From: Mycolicibacter heraklionensis
Lineage (GTDB): Bacteria > Actinomycetota > Actinomycetes > Mycobacteriales > Mycobacteriaceae
NCBI RefSeq assembly: GCF_001021505.1
Contig: NZ_LDPO01000001.1
Span: 434,001 to 498,000 of the forward strand
Direction of reading: 5' to 3'
Length of the DNA: 64,000 nucleotides
A model generated the notes under the pieces. It was not told the DNA's origin, did no database searches, and saw only the letters and a program-made list of their open reading frames with translations. How positions within the stretch are numbered: the first letter of the stretch is position 1; each line of letters starts with the position of its first letter. Shown in pieces: positions 47,667 to 57,184 of this stretch. The position numbers and the translations under genes are program-made.

Positions 47667-48071
47667 TCATGTCACCAGTTCGTATTCCACTTGCAGCAGC
47701 TCGTAGGTCCTGACCGCTCGCCGGTCGCGGGTCAACAGCGTTGCTCCAGCAGCCATCGCCGTCGATCCAACCAGCGCGTCATAGGTTGCTCCACCGGTGA
47801 CATTGTGTGCCGCGAGATAGTTGATCAGCTCGCGATGCCTTCGTGCGTCCAGCGTGAGGTAATCGGCGGATGTGACGTCGGCCAGGTACGCGTGGACTGC
47901 CGCTGGCGCTACGCGATGCGGCGGCGGTAGTCGCGTCAGAACGGAATAGGTTTCCACCGCCGTGTGTGCGACCAGATGAACTCCCCGGCCAAGGGCACGC
48001 GCGGCGGGTTGGTGCGCTTCGTGCCAGGTTGCGAATCCGGCAACAAGAACACTGGTGTCGGGCGTGATCAC
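47667..48071 (-). CDS. VapC-family PIN-domain toxin
   Basis: A 134-residue PIN-domain ribonuclease. The acidic active site is visible: D5 (PDTSVLV), E40 (VETYSVL), D98 (YDALVG) and D116 (TRDRRA). Such toxins cleave tRNA or rRNA when freed from the antitoxin. The ATG overlaps the antitoxin stop as ATGA, a typical toxin-antitoxin arrangement. All catalytic residues are kept, so the toxin is probably active. Confidence 0.9.
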   Translation of the reverse strand: MITPDTSVLVAGFATWHEAHQPAARALGRGVHLVAHTAVETYSVLTRLPPPHRVAPAAVHAYLADVTSADYLTLDARRHRELINYLAAHNVTGGATYDALVGSTAMAAGATLLTRDRRAVRTYELLQVEYELVT

Positions 48072-48313
48072 CTTCGTACCCGGTCCAACGTCTCGCGAAC
48101 GATTTCGTCGGTCAACGGGGGCAGCTCACGGTCTGGCCGTGCGACAAGGACCGAACCTTCCCGGACCAATTCGACGTCGGTGAACGCAGGTTCAATCTCG
48201 ATCCGTCCATCGCGCTCCGTGATCTCCACCTGATCGTTTCCGTGCAAGCCAAGGCGATCGCGAATCCGCTTTGGAATCACCAAACGCCCCGCGGGGTCGA
48301 TGGTTGTGCGCAT
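48068..48313 (-). CDS. AbrB/SpoVT-type antitoxin of VapBC pair
   Basis: An 81-residue protein. An N-terminal swapped-hairpin DNA-binding domain (MRTTIDPAGRLVIPKRIRDRLGLHGNDQVEITERDGRIEIEP) is followed by a toxin-binding tail (VLVARPDRELPPLTDEIVRETLDRVR). AbrB-fold antitoxins normally repress their own operon as dimers. The ATG lies inside a perfect dyad and has leaderless promoter spacing. Confidence 0.9.
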   Translation of the reverse strand: MRTTIDPAGRLVIPKRIRDRLGLHGNDQVEITERDGRIEIEPAFTDVELVREGSVLVARPDRELPPLTDEIVRETLDRVRR

Positions 48314-48330
48314 GGTAAAAAAACTACCAT
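48312..48330 (-). promoter_or_regulatory. Leaderless promoter and autoregulatory dyad of vapBC
   Basis: On the minus strand, TAGTTT (48326-48321) is a TANNNT -10 element. Seven bases later the ATG of the antitoxin begins (48313), so the transcript is leaderless. ATGGTA (48312-48317) and TACCAT (48325-48330) form a perfect 6-bp dyad with an A7/T7-rich spacer that covers both -10 and start. This suits self-repression by the antitoxin. Confidence 0.55.
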
Positions 48331-48359
48331 CGACACGGCCAGGCTGAGCTCAGCCGCCG

Positions 48360-51182
48360 TCAACCGCTTTCGGCCGCCACCGCGGGCCGCTGGCGCACCC
48401 GCTGCGGCCACCAGAACCAGCGCCCGAGCAGCGCCGCGATGGACGGTGTCATGAACGACCGCACGATCAATGTGTCGAACAGCAGGCCGAGCGCGATGGT
48501 GGTGCCGATCTGACCGAGAATCCGCAGGTCACTGAAGATGAACGAGGCCATGGTGGCGGCGAACACCAGTCCGGCGGCGGTCACCACCGAGCCGGTCCCG
48601 CCGATCGCCCGGATGATGCCGGTGTTCAAGCCCGCGCCGATCTCCTCCTTGAACCGCGAAATCAGCAGCAGGTTGTAGTCCGAGCCCACCGCCAGCAACA
48701 GGATGACCGCCAGGGCCAGCACGATCCAGTACAGGTGGATGCCGAACAGGTACTGCCACACCAGCACCGACAGCCCGAATGAGGCGCCCAGCGACAGTGC
48801 GACGGTGCCCACGATGACGATCGCGGCGACCAGGCTTCGGGTGATGATCATCATGATCAGCAGGATCAGGCTCAACGCGGCGATCCCGGCGATCAGCAGG
48901 TCGTACTTGGCGGCGTCGGCGATGTCCTTGTAGGTCGAGGCGGTTCCGGCGAGGTAGATGTGGGAGCCCTGCAGCGGGGTGCCCTTGACGGCTTCCTTGG
49001 CGGCGTCACGGATCTTGTCGATGTGCGAGATGCCCTCGGGGGTGGCGGGGTCGCCCTCGTGGGTGATGATCAGCTGCGCGGCTTTGCCGTCGGGCGACAG
49101 GAACAGCTTCATCCCGCGCTTGAACTCGGCATTGTTGAACGCTTCCGGGGGCAGGTAGAAGGAGTCGTCGTTCTTGGCTTCGTCGAACGCCTGGCCCATG
49201 GCGGCCGGGTTGTCGTTCGCGGCCGCCGACTGATCGCTGATCCCGGAGTTGGTGGCGTAGTTGTTCAGCGCGAGGTCGCGGTTGACCTGCTGGCTTTCGA
49301 TCTGGGAAGGAATCAGCCCCACCAATTATGGTTGTAACGCATCGAGCTGGTCCAAGGTCGCCGTGAGTTGTTCGAATTTCTCGCTGAGCGCATCGACGCC
49401 GTCTTGTATGTCGAACACCGAACGCAGCGCCCAGCACGCGGGAATGTCGAAGCAGTGCGGTTCCCAGTAGAAGTAACTGCGGATGGGGCGGAAGAAGTCA
49501 TCGAAGTTCGCGAGCTTGTCACGCAAGTCGTTCATCAGGTCGATGGTGTCGTGAAAGCTCTGGGTCTCGGCGTGGGTGGCGTCGGCGAGCTGCTGCTGCA
49601 ACGCATATTGCTGTTCCAGCGTGTGGATCGACTTCTCGGCTTCCGCCGCCTGCTTGAGCAGATCGGCCGCCCGGTCCATCTGGTACCGCAGATTCTGGGT
49701 TTGGGCGACGCTTCCCTGGCCCACCGAAAACGGTATCGAGGTGTGTTTCAGCGGCGTCCCCAACGGCCGCGTTATCGACTGGACCTTGGCGATGCCCGGC
49801 GTATGGAACACGGCTTTGGCGACCCGTTCCAACACCAGGAAGGACGCTGGGTTGCGCAGATCGTGGTCTGACTCGATCATCAGCAGTTCCGGGTTCAGCC
49901 GGGCTTGGGAGAAGTGCCGTTCGGCGGCGGCGTAGCCGATGTTGGCCGGGGCGTGGTCCGGCATGTAGACGCGGGCGTCGTAGCTGGTCTTGTAGCCCGG
50001 CAGGGCGAGCAGACCGACCAGGGCGACCCCGCAGGCCACCACGAGAATGGGCCCGGGCCAGCGAACGATAGCGGTACCGATCCTGCGCCACCCGCGGATC
50101 CGCATCGCCCGGGTGGGTTCGAAGCGGCCGAATCGACTGCCCAGGGTGAGCACGGCCGAGGTCAGGGTGAGCGCGGCGACCAGCGCCACGAAGATGCCGA
50201 TGGCGGCGGGCAGGCCCAGCGTGTGGAAGTACGGCAGGCGGGTGAAGGTCAGGCAGTACACGGCACCGGAAATGGTCAGGCCCGAACCGATCACGACATG
50301 CGCGGTGCCGCGGTACATGGTGTAGAACGCTGTCTCGGGATCCTCGCCGGCCGCGCGCGCCTCCTGGTAGCGGCTGATGATGAAGATCGCATAATCGGTT
50401 CCCGCGGCGATCGCCAGCAGCGTCAGCAGATTCGTTGAGTACGTGGATAATCCGATGATCTCGTGGTAGCCGAGAAACGCGACGAAGCCACGCGCGGCGG
50501 CCATTTCGATGGCCACGGTGAGCAGCGCAAGCACGGTGGTGGCGACCGAGCGGTAGACGGCGAACAGCATCAGCGCAATCACCAGGAAGGTGATCGCGGT
50601 GACCTTGTTGGTGCCCTCGCTGCCGACCGAGAACTGGTCGGCGACCAGCGGTGCCGCACCCGTCACATAGGCGCGCACGCCGGGCGGCGCGGGCGTGTCC
50701 TCGACGATGCGGCGCACGGCGGCCACCGACTCGTTGGCCAGCGTCTCGCCTTGGCTTCCGGCCAGAAACACTTGCGCCAGTGCCGCTTTGCCGTCGTTGC
50801 TCTGCGAACCGGCGGCGGTCAGCGGGTCGCCCCAGAAGTTCTGGATGTGCTGAACGTGGTCGGTGTCGCGCTCCAGCTTCGCGATTAGGGCGTCGTAGAA
50901 CCGGTGCGCGTCGTCACCGAGCGGCTGCTCGCCTTCGATGACGATCATCGCCGCGCTGTCGGTGTCGTACTGCTGGAACACTTTTCCGATGCGTTTCGCC
51001 GCCTGATACGACGGCGCGTCCGGGGAACTCATCCCCACGTTGTGGGCCTCGGCGACCACCTCCAACTGCGGAACCAGACTGTTGGTCACCGCGGCCAGAG
51101 CCACCCAGAACAGCACGATCGGCACCGCGAAACGCCGGATGGTGCGCGGCCAGAACGGCCGGGACTCGGGCGGCGCGCTCAT
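48360..51182 (-). pseudogene. MmpL-family RND transporter interrupted by one in-frame stop
   Basis: Read from ATG 51182, a 940-residue MmpL protein. The N-terminal half ends LDALQP and then codon 619 is TAA (plus 49326-49328). The next codons continue in the same frame ([18 protein letters not shown]) to a normal C-terminus at 48360. Related MmpL proteins have Gln at this spot (QPQL), so a single C-to-T change (CAA to TAA) explains it. TM1, TM2-6 and the first periplasmic domain precede the stop; TM7-12 and conserved GSDYNLL follow. A separate C-terminal product could start at TTG 49325. Sequencing error cannot be excluded. mmpS is upstream, overlapping by ATGA. Confidence 0.82.
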
Positions 51183-51625
51183 CCGGACTTGTCCAAGCAG
51201 AAGGTGTAAGCACTCACTGCGTTGACGGTCCTTTCGTCTTTGAGCTCGCCGTCGATCACGATGCGGCAGCCCAATGTGTCGCCGTTGCCCTGCGCCCGCA
51301 GGTCGGCGATGACGGCCGGTTCGGTCGTCGTCGCCTGGTACCGCCACGGCAGCGGAGCGTCGATGATCTGCTGAGGCGCGGCGTTGACGTCGAGGTAGTT
51401 GATGGTGGCGACCGCTCCCGGCGCGCCGAAGACCTCGTAAACGACGTCCTTGGGATTGAAGGGCACGATTTCATCGGCCTTGTCGCTCTTCGTCGATGTG
51501 GTGTCACCCGATCCGAAGATGCCGTGCAGCCGGTAGACGGCGAACGCGGCGATGCCGACGACAGCCACGGCCACAAGGACCATCCACCCCTGCCTGACCA
51601 GGCTGGAAAACGACGGTCTCTTCAC
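51179..51625 (-). CDS. MmpS-family membrane accessory protein
   Basis: A 148-residue protein with one N-terminal TM helix (WMVLVAVAVVGIAAFAVYRLHGIF) and a periplasmic beta-sandwich domain (VVYEVFGAPGAVATINYLDVNAAPQQIIDAPLPW, then GCRIVIDGELKDERTVN, with two Cys for a disulfide). MmpS proteins support their partner MmpL in lipid or siderophore export. The stop overlaps the mmpL start as ATGA. The promoter carries a palindromic operator, and the TetR gene lies immediately upstream. Confidence 0.9.
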   Translation of the reverse strand: MKRPSFSSLVRQGWMVLVAVAVVGIAAFAVYRLHGIFGSGDTTSTKSDKADEIVPFNPKDVVYEVFGAPGAVATINYLDVNAAPQQIIDAPLPWRYQATTTEPAVIADLRAQGNGDTLGCRIVIDGELKDERTVNAVSAYTFCLDKSG

Positions 51626-51667
51626 GGGAAGCCTTTCGGTATCCGTGGGCAGGTCGAATGAAAATTA

Positions 51668-51696
51668 AGCGTACGGTACGGAACCGTACGGTTCAA
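51668..51696 (-). promoter_or_regulatory. mmpS promoter with palindromic operator in the spacer
   Basis: On the minus strand, TTGAAC (51696-51691), a 17-bp spacer and TACGCT (51673-51668) form a SigA-like promoter. CGTACGGT (51670-51677) and ACCGTACG (51683-51690) are perfect 8-bp inverted arms with 5 nt between, filling the spacer and -10. A bound TetR dimer would block RNA polymerase. The adjacent TetR (51728-52333) is the natural candidate. Confidence 0.65.
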
Positions 51697-51727
51697 TAGT
51701 GCGGCACCGCGATTCCTGCCGGCGAGA

Positions 51728-52333
51728 TCAGTCGACGCGGCGGGTGAGAGCCGGCAGGATCACGCCGTCGACCAGACTCGCCACGGTGCGCGCGGTGGGC
51801 GCCCGGCCCGAGACCAGGGACCGGAAGACGAGATACCCCGGCAACACGTCCCACAGGTCATCATCGATGGCGGCGGCATCGATCTCCCCCCGGCCGACCG
51901 CCAGTCGCAGAATGTGCTGCATCAGCGCCTTGCGCTGATCGATGAACTGGCGCTGCATCGCCTCGTTCAGCGCGGGATTGCGCGACACCTCCACCAGTAC
52001 CGCCCGCAGCGTGCCGGCGTGTTGGGCGGTCTGTTGGCAGACCAGCTCGCCCAAGCGCAGCAGATCACCCCGCAGCGTGCCGGTGTCGGGCGGAACCGCG
52101 ACCTGACGGATGCCCTCGGTGAACGCGGCCAGTACCAATTCGGCCTTCGACGGCCAGCGTCGGTAGACCGTGGCCTTACTCGCTCGTGCCGTGGCCGCGA
52201 CCGCGTCAACCGTCAATCGGTCGTAGCCGTTCTCCTGCAGCAGCGCCAAGGTGACGTCCAACAACTCGGCTTCACGCGGCGACCAGGTGGAGGCGCCGGA
52301 AAGATCGAGGTTCGAAGTCACGGCATCAACCAT
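51728..52333 (-). CDS. TetR-family regulator upstream of mmpS-mmpL
   Basis: A 201-residue repressor from ATG 52333. The helix-turn-helix is TVDAVAATARASKATVYRRWPSKAELVLAAF (about residues 44-75), a TetR_C_11-type protein. The frame is open to 52468 but the extra residues are not family-like and cross the divergent SDR promoter. It is transcribed in tandem with mmpS, 102 bp upstream, and probably controls it at the palindrome described. Regulators of this kind often control mycobacterial mmpS-mmpL drug-efflux units. Confidence 0.9.
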   Translation of the reverse strand: MVDAVTSNLDLSGASTWSPREAELLDVTLALLQENGYDRLTVDAVAATARASKATVYRRWPSKAELVLAAFTEGIRQVAVPPDTGTLRGDLLRLGELVCQQTAQHAGTLRAVLVEVSRNPALNEAMQRQFIDQRKALMQHILRLAVGRGEIDAAAIDDDLWDVLPGYLVFRSLVSGRAPTARTVASLVDGVILPALTRRVD

Positions 52334-52378
52334 AGAATGCCGCCGCCAAAACCCGCGGACAGTCACCAAACATCGAAT

Positions 52379-52392
52379 TAGAACGTGTTTCA
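52379..52392. promoter_or_regulatory. KstR-like box
   Basis: TAGAACGTGTTTCA fits the 14-bp KstR consensus TNNAACNNGTTNNA. It lies 44 bp upstream of the SDR start and within the divergent TetR promoter region. A match with eight fixed bases arises about once per 65 kb by chance, so the case rests on position. Confidence 0.35.
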
Positions 52393-52423
52393 AAAAAGGG
52401 TTCAGCTCACGCTCATTCCTTGT

Positions 52424-52429
52424 TAGCGT
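52424..52429 (+). promoter_or_regulatory. -10 element of leaderless SDR transcript
   Basis: TAGCGT fits TANNNT and is followed by 6 nt and then the GTG at 52436, placing the transcription start at the G of the start codon. It supports GTG 52436 as the true start. Confidence 0.5.
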
Positions 52430-52435
52430 GGCGCC

Positions 52436-53227
52436 GTGATACTCGACAAATTCCGAATCGATAATCAAACAGCCGTAGTCACCGGTGCTGGCCGGGGCCT
52501 GGGCGCCGCCATCGCCGTCGCGTTCGCCGAGGCCGGCGCCGACGTGGTGATCGCCTCACGCACCCAATCCGAACTAGAGGCCGTCGCCGAACAGGTCCGC
52601 GCGGCGGGTCGTCGTGCCCACATCGTGGTCGCCGACCTCGCCCATCCCGAGGAGACGGCGAAGCTGGCCGCCGAAGCTGTCGAGGCGTTCGGCAAGCTCG
52701 ACATCGTCGTCAACAACGTCGGCGGAACGATGCCCAACACCCTGCTGACCACGTCGACCAAAGACCTCAAAGACGCGTTCACGTTCAACGTCGCGACGGC
52801 GCACGCACTGACCATCGCGGCGGTGCCGCTGATGCTGGAGCACTCCGGCGGCGGGTCGTTCATCAACATCACCTCCACCATGGGGCGGGTGCCCGGGCGA
52901 GGGTTCGCCGCCTACGGCACGGCCAAGGCCGCGCTGGCCCACTACACCCGATTGGCCGCGCTGGACCTGTGCCCCAAGATCCGCGTCAACGCCATCGCAC
53001 CGGGATCGATCATGACCTCGGCGCTGAACGTGGTGGCTTCCAACGAGGAGCTGCGGACCCCGATGGAGAAGGCCACGCCGCTGCGTCGACTCGGTGAGCC
53101 CGAGGAGATCGCGGCCGCCGCCCTGTATCTGGCTTCTCCGGCCGGCGCCTACCTGACCGGCAAGGTGCTCGAAGTCGACGGCGGCATCACCTTCCCGAAC
53201 CTTGACCTGCCCGTCCCCGATCTGTGA
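52436..53227 (+). CDS. Short-chain dehydrogenase/reductase (Rv0927c-like)
   Basis: A 263-residue SDR from GTG 52436. Cofactor motif [16 protein letters not shown] (residues 15-30), NNVGG, catalytic Ser in INITSTMGR and Tyr/Lys in [11 protein letters not shown]. It ends with the typical [12 protein letters not shown]. Length and the following gene match Rv0927c-Rv0926c. It probably acts on a lipid or steroid-like substrate; a KstR-like box upstream would fit that, but is weak evidence. Confidence 0.9.
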   Translation: MILDKFRIDNQTAVVTGAGRGLGAAIAVAFAEAGADVVIASRTQSELEAVAEQVRAAGRRAHIVVADLAHPEETAKLAAEAVEAFGKLDIVVNNVGGTMPNTLLTTSTKDLKDAFTFNVATAHALTIAAVPLMLEHSGGGSFINITSTMGRVPGRGFAAYGTAKAALAHYTRLAALDLCPKIRVNAIAPGSIMTSALNVVASNEELRTPMEKATPLRRLGEPEEIAAAALYLASPAGAYLTGKVLEVDGGITFPNLDLPVPDL

Positions 53228-53241
53228 GGAACCACTGACCT

Positions 53242-54318
53242 ATGACTATTCGCGTCGCGCAGATCGGCACCGGCAATGTCGGTGTCCACGCGCTGAAAGC
53301 ACTGATCACCAACCCCGAGTTCGACTTGACCGGAGTGTGGGTGTCCTCGGACGCCAAGGCCGGCAAAGACGCCGCGGAACTGGCCGGGGTGGACACGCCG
53401 ACCGGCGTGATCGCGACCACCGACCTGCAGCAGGTGCTCGACGCCAAGCCCGACTGCGTGGTCTACACCGCGCTGGCCGACAACCGGCTCGTCGAGGCGC
53501 TGGAGGACTTCAAGCGCATCCTGAACGCCGGCATCAACGTCGTCGGCAGCAGCGCGGTGTTCCTGCAGTACCCGTGGAACGTCATCCCCGCAGAGATGCT
53601 GACCCCCATCGAAGACGCTGCGCGGCAGGGCGGTTCGAGCTTGTTCATCAACGGCATCGACCCGGGATTCGCCAACGACCTGCTGCCGCTGGCGCTGGCC
53701 GGCACCTGCCAGAGCATCCAGCAGATCCGCTGCATGGAGATCGTCGACTACGCCACCTACGACAGCGCGGCCGTCATGTTCGACGTGATGGGCTTCGGCA
53801 GGCCGATGGACGAAACCCCGATGCTGCTGCAGCCGGGTGTGCTGAGCCTGGCGTGGGGTTCGGTGGTGCGCCAGCTCGCGGCCGGCCTGGGCCTGGAACT
53901 CGACTCGGTCGAGCAGTCCCACATCCGGGTGCCCGCGCCGGAGGACTTCTCGATTTCCTCGGGTGACATCGCGAAAGGCACCGCCGCGGCGTTGCGGTTC
54001 GAGGTGCGCGGCATGGTTGACGGTAAGGCCGCCGTGGTCCTCGAGCACGTCACCCGGCTGCGCGAAGACCTGTGCCCGGAGTGGCCGCAGCCGGCCCAGG
54101 AAGGCGGCTCGTACCGCGTCGAGGTGACCGGCGAGCCGTCGTACGCGCTGGACCTGTGCCTGTCCAGCCCCAATGGCGACCACAACCACGCCGGCCTGGT
54201 GGCCACCGCGATGCGGGTCGTCAACGCGATTCCTGCGGTGGTCGCCGCCGAGCCGGGAATCCGGACCACGCTGGATCTGCCACTGGTCACCGGCCGCGGC
54301 CTCTACAGCGCCGGCTGA
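53242..54318 (+). CDS. Dihydrodipicolinate reductase-like NAD(P)-binding protein (Rv0926c-like)
   Basis: A 358-residue protein with an N-terminal Rossmann domain (IRVAQIGTGNVGVHALKALITNPEF) of the DapB_N type, then VYTALADNRLVEALEDFKRILNAGINVVG and a C-terminal substrate domain. It is too long and too different to be the lysine-pathway DapB. The family occurs in mycobacteria next to SDR and lipid-oxidation genes; 2,4-diaminopentanoate dehydrogenase is a related member. It begins 14 bp after the SDR stop, so the two are co-transcribed. Confidence 0.85.
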   Translation: MTIRVAQIGTGNVGVHALKALITNPEFDLTGVWVSSDAKAGKDAAELAGVDTPTGVIATTDLQQVLDAKPDCVVYTALADNRLVEALEDFKRILNAGINVVGSSAVFLQYPWNVIPAEMLTPIEDAARQGGSSLFINGIDPGFANDLLPLALAGTCQSIQQIRCMEIVDYATYDSAAVMFDVMGFGRPMDETPMLLQPGVLSLAWGSVVRQLAAGLGLELDSVEQSHIRVPAPEDFSISSGDIAKGTAAALRFEVRGMVDGKAAVVLEHVTRLREDLCPEWPQPAQEGGSYRVEVTGEPSYALDLCLSSPNGDHNHAGLVATAMRVVNAIPAVVAAEPGIRTTLDLPLVTGRGLYSAG

Positions 54319-54390
54319 CCACCACGCCGGCGTGACCGCGGAGCATCGGCGAATTTCCGGCTACCCTGACTTTCCTGTTCGTTAATCCGG

Positions 54391-55629
54391 ATGGAAAGGG
54401 TGTCGGTGACTGCAGGCACCGCGGTTCGACTGAAGCCGGGCTGGGCGTTGCTCGGCCCGGCTTTCGTCGCTGCGATCGCCTACGTCGACCCGGGTAACGT
54501 CGCCGCCAACGTCAGCGCGGGGGCGAAATTCGGCTTCCTGCTGGTCTGGGTCATCGTCGCGGCCAACGTGATGGCCGGGCTGGTGCAGTATCTGTCCGCC
54601 AAGCTCGGACTGGTGACCGGGCACTCGCTGCCGGAGGTGATCGGCGCCCACAGTCGTACGCCGGTCCGGATCGCGTACTGGCTGCAGGCCGAATTGGTGG
54701 CCATGGCAACAGATCTCGCCGAAGTCGTGGGCGGCGCGATCGCGTTGAACCTGATCTTCGGCTTACCGCTGCTGCTCGGCGGCCTCATCACCGGAGTGGT
54801 GTCGATGGCGCTGCTGGCAGTCGGCGACCGGCGCGGTCCGCGGATCTTCGAGCAGGTGACCAGCGGGCTGCTGATCATCATCGCCATCGGGTTCCTGGCC
54901 AGCCTGGTGGTCTCCCCACCGGCGCCCGCCGACGTCGCCGCCGGCCTGCTGCCCCGTTTCGACGGCACCGAAAGCGTGCTGCTGGCCACCGCGATCCTCG
55001 GCGCGACGGTGATGCCACACGCGGTGTACCTGCACTCGGGGCTGGCCCGCGACCGGCACGGCCAGCCCGCGCCCGGCCCGGCGCGACGGCGACTGCTGCG
55101 GGTGACTCGCTGGGATGTCGGCCTGGCGATGCTGGCGGCCGGCACGCTGAACCTGGCCATGTTGCTGGTGGCCGCCAACAACCTGCGCGGCCTGGACGAT
55201 GCCGGTTCCATCGAGGGGGCGCATGCCGCGGTCGGCAACACGCTGGGCCCGACGGTCGCACTGTTCTTCGCGATCGGACTGCTGGCTTCCGGACTGGCCT
55301 CGACCTCGGTGGGCGCCTATGCCGGCGCGATGATCATGCAGGGCCTGCTACGAGTGTCGGTTCCGCTGCTGTGGCGCCGGCTGATCACGCTGGGCCCGGC
55401 GCTGGCGATCCTGGTACTCGGGATCGAGCCCACTCGGGCATTGGTGATCTCGCAGGTGGTCTTGTCCTTCGGGATCCCGTTCGCGCTGGTACCGCTGATC
55501 CGGGTGACCGGCGACCGGGAACTGATGGGCGCCGATGCCAACGGGGCGCTGACCTCGGCACTCGGCTGGGCCGTCACCGTGGTGATCGGCGTGCTCAATG
55601 CGGCGCTGATCTACCTGACCCTGCGCTAG
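54391..55629 (+). CDS. mntH: Nramp-family divalent metal transporter MntH
   Basis: A proton-coupled Mn2+/Fe2+ importer of 412 residues with eleven or so TM helices. The TM1 metal motif YVDPGN is in AYVDPGNVAANV and TM6 carries MPHAVYLHSGLARDRHG. A C-terminal GLASTSVGAYAGAMIMQG is also typical. It corresponds to Rv0924c. ATG 54391 lacks a Shine-Dalgarno; GTG 54406 has AAAGGG 5 nt upstream, and a -10-like TACCCT at 54362-54367 would leave a short leader, so GTG 54406 may be the real start. Confidence 0.95.
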   Translation: MERVSVTAGTAVRLKPGWALLGPAFVAAIAYVDPGNVAANVSAGAKFGFLLVWVIVAANVMAGLVQYLSAKLGLVTGHSLPEVIGAHSRTPVRIAYWLQAELVAMATDLAEVVGGAIALNLIFGLPLLLGGLITGVVSMALLAVGDRRGPRIFEQVTSGLLIIIAIGFLASLVVSPPAPADVAAGLLPRFDGTESVLLATAILGATVMPHAVYLHSGLARDRHGQPAPGPARRRLLRVTRWDVGLAMLAAGTLNLAMLLVAANNLRGLDDAGSIEGAHAAVGNTLGPTVALFFAIGLLASGLASTSVGAYAGAMIMQGLLRVSVPLLWRRLITLGPALAILVLGIEPTRALVISQVVLSFGIPFALVPLIRVTGDRELMGADANGALTSALGWAVTVVIGVLNAALIYLTLR

Positions 55630-55752
55630 GCAACGCCTCCACATTTCCTGCTGAGCGTTCTTCCGACGTTAACTCCTACGCCGCCCGCCCGTCCCGACCT
55701 CGTCGACAGACGCCCCTAGCGTGAGGTTGCGCGTTCGTCGTCGAAGGAGTTG

Positions 55753-57114
55753 ATGGGCGAGTTGCATGCGGTTGCGCCGACGTGGCTGGCTTCGCCGCCC
55801 GAGGTCCATTCAGCACTGTTGAGCAGCGGACCGGGCCCGGGGGCACTGATGGCCGCCGCATTCGCGTGGTCGTCGTTGAGCTCTGAATATGCTTCGGCAG
55901 CAGCAGAATTGAACACCACCTTGAGCGCCGTGCAGGCTGGGACTTGGCTGGGACCAAGCGCGGAGCGTTATATTGCTGCCCACCAACCGTATTCGGCCTG
56001 GCTGACACAGGCCAGCACCGACAGCGCGCGCGCCGCCGCCCAGCATGAGATCGCCGCAGCCGCCTACGCCAGCGCCTTGGCCACCATGCCGACCATGGCC
56101 GAGCTGGCGGCCAATCACGCCACGCACGCGGTCCTGGTTGCGACGAACTTCTTCGGCATCAACACCATTCCGATCGCGATCACCGAAGCCGACTACGTCC
56201 GGATGTGGATCCAGGCCGCCACCACAATGGCGACCTATCAAACGCTGTCGGACACGGCCTTGGCTTCGGTGCCCCGCACACCGTCGCCGCCGTCGATCCT
56301 GGCGTTCGAGAACGACGGCGGCGGCGACGATGACGGCGGCAACCCGGCCGACGTCCTCACGGCCCTCTACGAAACGCTGGCGATCTTCCTCGAGATCGCC
56401 GACATCTTGGACGGCCCGATCATCGCGATCATCGTGGAGATCGTGAACCGCATCATCGAGGCCATCAATGCCGCGGCATCCCCGGTCGCGAGCGTGCCGC
56501 CCCTGGCGCCGGTGATCGCGGGCGTGGCGAAGCCCGTCACCGTGGTCGCCGCGAGGGTACCGGCAGTGTTCATGGCGCCGCCCCCCGATGACGTGCCCGC
56601 GGCCGGGTTCGCCCCGGGCTCGCCGACTCCCGCCACTTCGGTCACAGCTACCACCCCGACTCCCGCCGCCCCTCCCCTGATCGCGACACCGGTAGCCGTC
56701 GCCCCGGCGGTCCGCGCGGCGGCCCGGGCCGGCAACGGCCCCGACAGAGGATTCGGCCCCACGCTCAACGACCGGGAGGCCGCGCCCGCGGCGGGGGCTC
56801 GCAGCCGGAAGGCGGCCGCGAGCCCGGCGCGTCGCCGGCGCCGCACGGCGGCCAAGGAGCCCGGCAGCACCGTGAGCATGGGCTCCGATCCGGTGGTACC
56901 CGACACACCACCGCCTCCCACCGCGACGCCGCCGGCGACGGCGTCCGACCGCAACGCAGGCGCCTTGGGCCTGGGCGGAACCCACCCTCGAGTCAGCGGG
57001 AAACACGCAACCGGGTTGACCACGTTAGACGAAGACGCCTTCGGCAACGCCGCGACGACACCGATGCTGCCCACCACCTGGGCCCCGGGTCGGGAACAAC
57101 CGCCCGACCCCTAA
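55753..57114 (+). CDS. PPE-family protein, PPW subgroup
   Basis: About 453 residues. The PPE domain (about 1-180) has [20 protein letters not shown] and the WxG-type turn [22 protein letters not shown] low-complexity Pro/Ala/Thr middle and a basic patch (PARRRRR, about residue 357) follow. The C-terminal block has GLGGT and PMLPTTW, fitting the PPW motifs (GFxGT, PxxPxxW). PPE2 of M. tuberculosis, in the same subgroup, has a nuclear-localisation-like basic patch; the similarity is suggestive only. No PE partner gene is adjacent. AAGGAG lies just before ATG 55753, and TAGCGT at 55717-55722 is a likely -10. Confidence 0.9.
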   Translation: MGELHAVAPTWLASPPEVHSALLSSGPGPGALMAAAFAWSSLSSEYASAAAELNTTLSAVQAGTWLGPSAERYIAAHQPYSAWLTQASTDSARAAAQHEIAAAAYASALATMPTMAELAANHATHAVLVATNFFGINTIPIAITEADYVRMWIQAATTMATYQTLSDTALASVPRTPSPPSILAFENDGGGDDDGGNPADVLTALYETLAIFLEIADILDGPIIAIIVEIVNRIIEAINAAASPVASVPPLAPVIAGVAKPVTVVAARVPAVFMAPPPDDVPAAGFAPGSPTPATSVTATTPTPAAPPLIATPVAVAPAVRAAARAGNGPDRGFGPTLNDREAAPAAGARSRKAAASPARRRRRTAAKEPGSTVSMGSDPVVPDTPPPPTATPPATASDRNAGALGLGGTHPRVSGKHATGLTTLDEDAFGNAATTPMLPTTWAPGREQPPDP

Positions 57115-57184
57115 CGTTTATTAACTGTACTAAATACTTGCTAGGCTAAGTAAGTTGCATTGCCTACTACTTCGAGGAGCGCTC

